From Brachypodium distachyon (Eukaryota; Streptophyta; Magnoliopsida; Poales; Poaceae): a DNA stretch of 64,000 bases. The notes beneath the pieces are model-generated. The model worked only from the letters and a program-made list of their open reading frames with translations, was not told the origin of the DNA and searched no databases. Positions 56,473-64,000 of this stretch are shown piece after piece. The translations under genes and the position numbers were made by a program. Every line of letters begins with the position of its first letter. Position 1 is the stretch's first letter. The stretch is taken from the NCBI RefSeq assembly GCF_000005505.3, contig NC_016135.3, positions 12,680,613 to 12,744,612 of the forward strand, in the 5' to 3' direction.

Positions 56473-58680
56473 GCGGCAGAGCCTGACCCTCAGGTGATGC
56501 CGCCGATGCATACCTCTCGAACTAGTGTAAACCACTAGTTATTGTGAATAAAGATAAGTGTTTCACCCCTGAGCTTTGAATTTGACTTGTTTATTCGCAA
56601 GTTTCTCCCTCTTCTGTCTCTTGATTTAAGTGCACAAAGGTGTATTTCCATACTTGCTTGTGAGCAGGGGGCTGTTGGAGCCTCGAAAACATTAACCCGT
56701 TGCTGTTGGGGCATGCAGTTGCCGGGCTTCCCGCAACGTGCATCACTGGACGTGCAGCTGCCGGGCTCCCCGCGACATGCACCGCACAGTCGCTGTGCCT
56801 GGGAAAAGAAATGCTCACATCCAAGTCTGGTATCGACCCCTTTGTGCCCGGGGGCTGGGAGGCAGGAGGAGTTTCTTTGTGTTGCTTTGAGTATTTTCGT
56901 AAATTTCGAAAATTTTGCAGCACCTCGGGCCTGGTAAGAATCTAACTTGCAGGGAAGGGTGGAATTTTGTGCACTGTGATGCCCGTGGGCTGCCCACGGG
57001 TCGCACTATGCCCCGGTGCCTTGTGGTGCGGGATGACCGCAACGCAAGGGGCTCACCGCACTACGAGGCTTCTGACTCGGGAGGACACCGCCACGTGTGC
57101 CACAGTTGCTTGGTAAACATGACGGCGGAGATTGTACCGCGTTTTGAGGAAGGGGTGCCACGGGTGCTGCGCGGGCCCGTCGCACGCGGTGGCAAGCCCC
57201 CCTCCCGCGCCTATAAAAGGCGCGCCCCAGCTACGGAACGGCTCAGAGCGAAGCCGGGTCCGGGGCTGTTAAGCCGGGTGGTGCCGCGGAGGCGCGATGG
57301 TGGTGCATCCCATCAGCGCTTAGCGCCGACGGGTGCGCTGCCATCGCGCCCCTGCCGCATCACCCCATCGAGCCCGCCCCGAGGGGCGTCGCATGCCATC
57401 AGCGTTCTGCGCCGACGGGTGCACTGCCGCCGTGCTCCTGCCACGCCCCCTCAAGCGGGTGGCTCCTCGGCGAGGGTCACCGCGGAGGCACTGTGGTGGT
57501 GCATCCCATCAGCGTCCGGCACTGACGGGGTGCATTGCAGCAGTGCCCTTGCCGCGCCCCTCCATAAGACACCTCCGCAAGGAGCAGGGGCCGCCGCGGA
57601 GACTCTATGGTAGTGTATGCCATCCGTGCCTTGTGCCGACGGGTGCACTATTATAGAGACCCGGCCGCATTCCCCTTGAGAGAGCCTTTTTCGGGCGCGG
57701 GTCGTTGCGAGAACGGTCTGATGGCGCCGATGCCGGCGCCCGCTGCCCGTTTCGGCCCATCAACGCGTCCCTGCCACGGCCCTCGAGCAGTTTTGCTCCC
57801 GGGCAACAATGGCTGTCACATCCCTTGGGACGAGCTCCCCAGAAAAAAAACAGTTCTCCCCAGTTGTGGGGGCTGTCGCCGGGAGGCTATAACTTCCTCG
57901 CCACCCGTGCCCGCCATTCGGGGTGGGGCGCAGCTCGCGGCGAGGACGTTATAGTCGTCTTGCGGCTGCTCCCGCGGCGGAGTCCTCCTAAGCCAGGGTT
58001 CGTCCCTGAAGGCGAGGGTTGCCGCGTGAGCGGGGTGGTAGCATCGTCAGCGACGGTTGTCGCTGGCGGCGATCCTGCCTCCGCGCCCCTGCCGCATCCC
58101 TTAGAAATCATTTCCCTTGAACAGGTACCCAAGGTGGGTTCCTACCAAGGCAGTGCCCCAACTGCACTTTACCGCCGAGCGACACAAGGCATTGGACTGA
58201 ACTCGCTAAGAACTGAACGAAATTGAGCTCTGTCCCGTTGGGTGTGGCCCCAGATCCTGTGCGTAGCCGGGGTGTTAGAAGGACGCTTGCGGGAGGAGTG
58301 CGCTCCCCGTGTGGCTTCACGGGTCCGTCCCGGAAGGGCACGGCTTGGAGTAGTTACCCCGCAAGTGGAGCGGCTCCCCGCTACCGCTTGGCCCCAGGTC
58401 GGCACCGCGGGTCCGTCCCGGGTCCCTGGTCTGGTCAAGGGTGAGGCGCGCGAGTCCCCCGCAACACAAGGCGAAACACACAGAGGCTAAAAGGGCCACC
58501 CCGCTAGACAGCACCGGGAACAATGAACATGTCGAAAAACTTAATTGATTAAGAGTTGAACGATTACATAGGCTAATCCAAAATATGATTGTTCAAACGG
58601 TGCTAAGAGCCATACTTGCAGGGAAAACAAACTAGAGAAGCTACATTGGGAGCAACGAGCGCGGCTGAGGGCTGCGGCAA
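56473..58680. other. Repeat-rich region between pol and antisense ORF, right arm
   Basis: Mirror of 42763-45421. It holds about two copies of the 39-bp minisatellite (56710-56785), the 110-bp repeat array (about 57280-57670) and one copy of the 332-bp unit (about 58230-58540). No convincing gene was seen. Confidence 0.6.
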
Positions 58681-60298
58681 CTAGTTGTCGCCGTCTTCGG
58701 CCGGGGGGTCGGCGGGGAGATCAGCCTCCGGCTTCATCTGCATCCGCTCGACCACCTCGTCGACGAACTCACGCACTGCTTGGGTGTGCGTGGGCTCGTC
58801 CTCGCTGTCGGACCAAGCGTCCAGTAGGGACTCGAAGGGAAACTCCGGGTCCCGGAGAGGAATCCGCGGGAGGATTGTCCCGACAACCTCCCGGGCGCAG
58901 TTGGCGACCTCGTTGGCGCCGTACCGGGCGATCCAGACGTCGAGCGCCCCAAGCTTCCCCACCAGATCGGAGAAGAAGGGGATCAGCGTCGTGACGTCTG
59001 TCCCGTCCACTTCCGCTGCCTGCAGCTCGAACCTGGGCAGCAGGTCGCGCAGCGACTGGGCGATCTTCGCCAGCTTCTCTGTCTCGATCTGCCGCTGCCC
59101 GATCAATGTACTGTGATGGAGTCGGGCATCATGCGCGGCCTTCTTGGCCTTGCGGACGTTGCCCTCCATCGCCGCGAGCTCTGCGGTTTTCGCCGCGATC
59201 TCATTGGCGGCCTTGGCAAGCTCCTCCCGGACGGCGGCCAGCTCGGTCTCGAGCCTGGCCGCTCTGTCCTTGGCTGAATTGAGCTCAGTCTCGTGCCGGG
59301 CCGCCGCTCCCACCGCGTCCTCGGTGGCCTTGACCTGCACCTCCAGCGTGACGCGGAGGCCTTGGATTTCGCCGCGGTAGTTGGCAATCAGGACGCTTTT
59401 TTCGTCCAGCCGGGCTTGGGCCGCCGCAATCACCTCGACGTGTTCCTTCCTGGTCGCCTCAAGGGTGGCCGACATCGATTCGAGCGTCCCTTGAAGCTCC
59501 ACGCGCTGGGCCTCCAGTTGCCGCTGGAGCTTGGCCTCCGGGACCACCGGCTCCCGGGCGTCCTCCAGGGCTTGCCGGGCTAGCCGCGCCTCCTCTTCAG
59601 TGAGGCGCGTCTCCTCGCGCAGCCAGGACAGTTCACGCCGTTCTCTCTCCACGGCCTCCCGCACCTCGCCGAGCTGGTTCTTGGCAGCGGTGTGGTGCTC
59701 CCTCACCTCGTTGAAGGAGGTGACAAAGGCCAATTGCTGGTCCCTGACGGCGTCCAGGAACCGGTGTCCCCGCTCGAAGATGCTCGGATCCCAAGTGAGG
59801 GGTTCCAAGCGACCCCGGCAAGGGTGACGAGGTCGGTACCGGGGAGAGCCGCCGAGGACGATGAAGCCCCTGCTGCCGAAGTGGGGCTGGGCGCGGGTCG
59901 CCAACTTGCTCCCGGGGGTCTTGTTGTCCTCCCCTGGCAACTTCCCCTGCGCCTGCGCCCGGGGACATCGAGGCTGGGGAAGTCTCCCTGCTTCCGGCGG
60001 GGGCTGCCCCCTGCTGGACAACAGGTGAGCCCGCGCCGGCCGCGCCCGCAGCTACGGGCGCGTCGCCAGGCGCCGTCACGGCGGTGGCGGTGTCCACTGC
60101 TGCCGCTGTGTCCGCCTCAACGAGGCTGGACGTGAGAGCCGGTTCCGGCTCCACCTCCGCCCCCACAGCCTCGACGACCAGATCAAGGTCAACCACGGGT
60201 GCGCCCGTTCCTAGCGGGGGCGCACTTGTGTCTGCAACGACGAAAAGCATGGGGATCAGCGAAGGATGGCGCTAGTGAAGACGTGCAAGGGTGACCAA
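58681..60298 (-). pseudogene. Antisense additional ORF, 3' part with coiled coil, right arm
   Basis: On the - strand the segment starts near 60250 (APPLGTGAPVVDLDL). After a frame change near 59830 it enters a long coiled coil starting GHRFLDAVRDQQLAFVTSF and running to about 59090. It then shares the conserved tail LRDPEFPFESLLDAWSDSEDEP, ending at TAG 58681. The coiled-coil frame is uninterrupted for over 400 codons here, unlike the left arm. It is separated from its 5' part by a solo LTR. Function is unknown. Confidence 0.75.
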
Positions 60299-60303
60299 CA
60301 TGG

Positions 60304-61630
60304 TGAAGGGACGCGTAGAGATAAACAAAACTTTTCCTACGCGAACTCCCAAGATCTAGCCGAGGTAGAAGGCCACGAGGATTACCACTAGACGCGCAGT
60401 TGCGGATTATCAATGCGGCGCCTTGATGCAGTGCAGTCCCTCGATCCGATCCAGCCGATCCAATCCCGCGATCGTCGAAGTGCTGAACGTACAGCACCTC
60501 TGCCGGTATCCACACGTGCGAGGAGGAGCTTCGGCGGCGGACTGCTAGGTCCGGTGCGACGGTTGAACTGAATCGGGCTAGGGTTCTCAACGCATGAGAG
60601 TGGAAAAAACCGTGCCCCTTAGGCATCCCACGCCCCTGCTTATATACCGAGTGGAAGTGGGCTCCAAGCCTTGTGGCCCATCCACCCTGCGAGTCTAACT
60701 CGCATTGTCAGCCCAATTCCAGTTCGGGTCCAACCCGACCAAATACTTGCTCCCGCTCTTAAGTGTGTGACCCCGCAGGCTCATGGCAACTTGGACACGA
60801 TTGGAGTCCGACTCACAATCGATCAATCGGTAGCGGCTCCTAGCAGAACGTGCCGACTCCCAAGTACCATCGAGTCATGACGACGTACCTTCCAATGTGA
60901 CATACGTCTTAGTCCCTTTTGCCTCACGATATACCTTGTCGAACTATAGGCGATTAATCGTCATCCCTTTAATAGTTCAACTCTCTTCTCGATCTGTGAT
61001 ATACGATTCATCCGACTAACTCTTAGTCGATCGACCCGGTTAACAGTTAACCAAGTCGCGCATGGCCATGCTTCCCAAATCATATCACTCGAGAGGGCCC
61101 AGATAATATCTCTCCAGTCGGAGGGGCAAAATCCCATCTTGGTTATCCACATCACACAGCTTGATTCTCAGTCAACCCGAACTCTGCCTTTATAACTGCC
61201 CTGTTACGGAACAACGTTTGACAGAACCTAAGTTGGTGATCCACAACTCGGATTGTCCGATAACCTCAGGTCTAAGGATTACATTGATTGAGACATGCAA
61301 ATGACGACCTACTCGTTGCATCTCAATATGGGTCAGTCCGACTCGCTAAACTCTTTAACCGAATCCGTGTAAGCTGGAATGACATCACCATGCCCATGAC
61401 AAGTGGAACCGAGTCATCAGCCAACTTTCACATTAGTCTAGGTTATGTGTCCAGCACAACCTCAATGACTAATGACAATTTAGTATGAACAACATGAATA
61501 CATAGTTCCACAATCAAATCACATATTCAATGATACATATCAGATGTTCAAACAAGGACAACTTAATAATATTTATGAATACATTGGGAATTACATCATA
61601 CATGATTGCCTCTAGGGCATATTCCCAACA
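60304..61630 (-). mobile_element. Angela/BARE-like copia solo LTR, 1327 bp
   Basis: On the - strand it starts TGTTGGGAATATGCCCTAGA, the hallmark start of Angela/BARE-type LTRs, and ends CGCGTCCCTTCA. The 5-bp duplication CATGG lies at 60299-60303 and 61631-61635. A TATA box (GGTATATAAGC, - strand, about 60640-60650) is present. No internal region remains, so the two LTRs recombined. It lies in the antisense ORF intron region of the right Tat arm. Confidence 0.9.
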
Positions 61631-61635
61631 CATGG

Positions 61636-63363
61636 TTACCTTGTGCGGCCGCCGGGTTTGCCGGGGAAGCCCCCCGCCTCGCCTGTGCCGGCGGAAGCGC
61701 CCAAGAAGCTTGCCGCGGGCGAGCTGCCGCTCACTGCGAAAGAAAAAAGAAAGGTACACTCATGAGTTTAGCTAACAGAAATTGCAATTCCAGAGGAGTG
61801 ACGAAGACATACCGGCTGCCGGCCCTGCCTCCGTTGGGGCTGGGTCGCCAAGGGGCACGCCCGTGCCGCTGCCGACCCCCGTGGCGGTAGGGTCGGCGGC
61901 ACCGCTGGCATCGGCGTGCACCTCCTTGCTTGGTGTGTCGGGCGGGGAATCGCTCCTCGCCCTCTTGCTGCCACCCGTCGGCGAGGAGGACTTTGGGGGG
62001 TTACGCCGGAGCGTGAAGCCCCGGAAGACCCCCCGAGCAGGTGGCGCAGTAGGTGCCTGCGGAGTCGTCGTGACCCGGAGAGCTCCGGGTGTCGATGGCG
62101 AGGCCGCCGCAGCGCCAGAAGCCGAACTTGCAGAGGCCCCCGCTACCGGGGCGAAGGCCGTGGCTGGGGCACCGGCAACCCCTGCAGGTGCTAGCGCTGC
62201 CGGGGTACAGGCGGGCGCCCCGGGACCGGTTGCCGCCACAGTGCTAGCGGTTGTTGCCGAGGCGGAGGCCGCCGCCGCCGAGACACCCACGGCCCCTATT
62301 GCGGCGGATACCATCGAGGCGCCGACGGGCGCCCCTGCAGCAACCACCGTCGCGAGGTTGGTGGCCGCTGCCGTGGCGGACGTTGCCGTTGAGGAGATGG
62401 CTGAGTGCCTTGACACCGGCGTGAAGAGAGGAAACCCCCGGCCGGAACTCCATTGATTGGAAGATCTCGCCGGAGATCCCCCTCACCCATGTCCTGAGGG
62501 TCTCCAAGTCGACGCCGTCCGCCTGAAGGCGTGTCCTCTCCCCGGGACCCGTGTACATCCACGCGGGGCGGGAGCGTAGCTGCAGCGGGGCTATGCGCCG
62601 ATGGACGAAGGTGTGTGCCACGTCCACATCGGTGAGCCCCGCTAGCCGCAGCGCCTTAATCTTCTCCACAATGGGGAGAAGGTCGGCGTCACGGTGGTAT
62701 CTGTCCTGCCAACCGTTCTAGGGTAGCGACAACTCCGTCGGCGACTGGATGAACTCTTGGGGGTCCTCCACTCGGACCCAGCACCAGTCGCTCCGCTACT
62801 CTTTCTCAATCTTCTTCCCCGACCGGACGATGAACTCGGACTTCATCTGGTCGCGGGCGCGGAATACCACCCCTGACGACATCGCCTTCGCGTTGTCAAT
62901 GCGGGGGTAGAAGTAGTGGCGGAAGAGCCCCACCGACGGCATCACACCCACGAACATCTCACAGAGGAACTAGAAGGTGGCGAGGAGGAACAGCGACGTG
63001 GGGTGGAGCTGCGCCACCCGCAGATGGTAGGACTCCATCAGTGCGTGGAGAAATAGGGAGAAAGGCGGCACCATGCCACAGAGGAGGAAGCGCGCGAACA
63101 CCCGGAAGTCGTTGTCCTGGTGCTCGGCGCCCGCCGGGAAGATTCGCGTCTCCCCGTGCTCATTGAAGTTGGAGGCGACGGCGTGCCGGAGCTTCCCCGG
63201 CACCTCGCCGTTATAGCCGGGGCGGAAGAAGGCGACTGTGGCGCGCATCTCCCGCCTCTTTTGGTCCTTGGCGGCGGCCGCCTTGGTTGCCGCCTCGCTC
63301 TTGCTTGTCGCAGCCTTCTTCAGGACTTGGATCTCTTTCCCCTTTCTGGTGGTGGGGGGCGCC
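61636..63363 (-). pseudogene. Antisense additional ORF, 5' part, right arm
   Basis: On the - strand ATG 63361-63363 (MAPPTTRKGKE) starts the PF04195-like block (DNDFRVFARFLLCGM). TAG at 62970-62972 and 62718-62720 replace CAG codons of the left arm. The frame resumes at about 62669 (EKIKALRLAGLTDVDVAHTF). About 280 bases equal to 40102-40384 of the left arm are deleted near 62400. The Ala/Thr/Pro-rich section follows, then an intron start (GTATGTCTTCG) near 61813 and its acceptor at about 61736. Confidence 0.75.
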
Positions 63364-63365
63364 AT

Positions 63366-63775
63366 GGGAAGCGAGGACGGAAGCTAGCAGGAGCGCAGGG
63401 ATGCGAGATGCGGAAGAGGATGGAGACGAAGGCAATGGGGCAGAGTATTGTTCCCCTTTTGGCAACAATGATGGCTTTATAACGCCCGGCCGTTTGGTAA
63501 CGGCCGGTTCCATACCCTACGAGTGCGCGGGGATAACTCCTAATCATTAGGAGTAATGCGCGGAGGGGCCTTAACTTCCCTATTAACGGGGGGAGTTAGG
63601 GCGGAAATCACGCGTCCACTACTCCGTTTGTAACGGCTCCGTACACGGGGCGATGAAGGGATGCAGGCCCGCGGCAGAACGGGGCCCACGCGTCGGTTGA
63701 GGGCGTAGCCCGGCAACCGACCAGGGGGAAGACTCTTCCGGGAACAGGTGATGCCGGCGCACGCCCGGGGGCTAA
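63366..63775. other. Leader of antisense ORF and polypurine tract, right arm
   Basis: Mirror of 38733-39135. 63757-63775 holds the purine tract CGCCCGGGGGCTAA that primes + strand DNA synthesis next to the 3' LTR. Confidence 0.6.
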
Positions 63776-64000
63776 TGTCGCACCAGTGGCACCCGAGGTA
63801 CCAACGCTGCGCGACACGTGGGCCCCGTCCCCGAGTTCCCGGGAAGGTTCCATCCCGAGCGGCGGTTACGAGCAGCCCGGCAAGCTACCAGCCCGAAAGG
63901 GCTAGCGGGGCTTCGGGGAATATTCCCGCCTGGGCACCTCCCGAGAAGTCGCTTCCCGGGGGGAGGTTCTCGGGTGCGCTGGGCCCGGGCACTTCCGGGG
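63776..64000 (+). mobile_element. 3' LTR of right Tat element, start only
   Basis: TGTCGCACCAGTGGCACCC matches the - strand start of the LTR at 38732 and stays alignable, with many differences, to the window edge. The rest of the LTR and the target duplication lie outside. Confidence 0.85.

Larger units (their letters stand above)
51109..64000 (+). mobile_element. Tat-lineage gypsy element, right arm of inverted pair
   Basis: Mirror image of the left arm: truncated 5' LTR (to 51150), PBS-like TGGCGCACCAGGTA, gag, RT, RNase H, second RNase H, integrase, repeat region, antisense ORF on the - strand, polypurine tract and 3' LTR from 63776 beyond the window. The sequences differ by many substitutions and indels, so this is not a recent copy of the left arm. 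It lacks the protease block and has a damaged RT. Confidence 0.88.

Noticed and set aside
37728..64000. Inverted repeat as a simple assembly artefact
   Set aside because: The arms differ by many substitutions, private deletions and a solo LTR, so they are not one sequence assembled twice; the exact junction still deserves read support.

Overview
The window is nuclear DNA of a grass (Poaceae; the species cannot be named from sequence alone). The evidence is GC-rich plant exons with GT-AG introns, Stowaway MITEs, tRNA-derived SINEs, a CACTA element, a MULE, an Angela/BARE-like solo LTR, and Tat-lineage gypsy elements carrying the antisense additional ORF typical of grasses. No rRNA, tRNA, CRISPR or prokaryotic operon was seen.

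Layout. (1) 1-11200: a gypsy-type LTR remnant split by a complete 9.3-kb CACTA transposon (1381-10702, target duplication GAT). The CACTA carries decayed TNP2-type transposase and Ulp1-protease genes. (2) 11200-35400: the host gene island, with four recognisable genes, all on the + strand. They are a BIC-type cryptochrome inhibitor (11772-12227), a plastid 2Fe-2S ferredoxin (16604-17083), a GPI-anchored GH17 beta-1,3-glucanase with three exons (19106-22095), and a secreted alpha-carbonic anhydrase with five coding exons (32433-33749). MITEs, two SINE insertions with long target duplications, a diverged 0.3-kb duplication and a long-TIR element lie between them. A 4.07-kb MULE (25810-29875) has perfect 9-bp target duplications and carries a divergent pair of unrecognised genes. 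(3) 35400-37727: a small Reina-like chromovirus on the - strand, reduced to part of RNase H, integrase, a chromodomain-like tail and an LTR. (4) 37728-64000: two Tat-lineage gypsy elements head to head, forming a roughly 26-kb diverged inverted repeat. The centre is a 107-bp palindrome of LTR ends at 51044-51150. The left arm reads gag-pol on -, the right arm on +; each has an antisense, probably spliced ORF near its 3' LTR. An Angela-like solo LTR (60304-61630) sits in the right arm.

Function. The four host genes share no obvious pathway. Their likely roles are light signalling, plastid electron transfer, wall or plasmodesmal callose turnover, and extracellular CO2/bicarbonate exchange. The transposons are all broken, but in different ways. 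The left Tat arm keeps a protease but lost most of its second RNase H. The right arm lost the protease and the reverse-transcriptase active site but keeps a good integrase. Several nonsense codons are CAG-to-TAG differences between arms, as expected from deamination of methylated cytosine.
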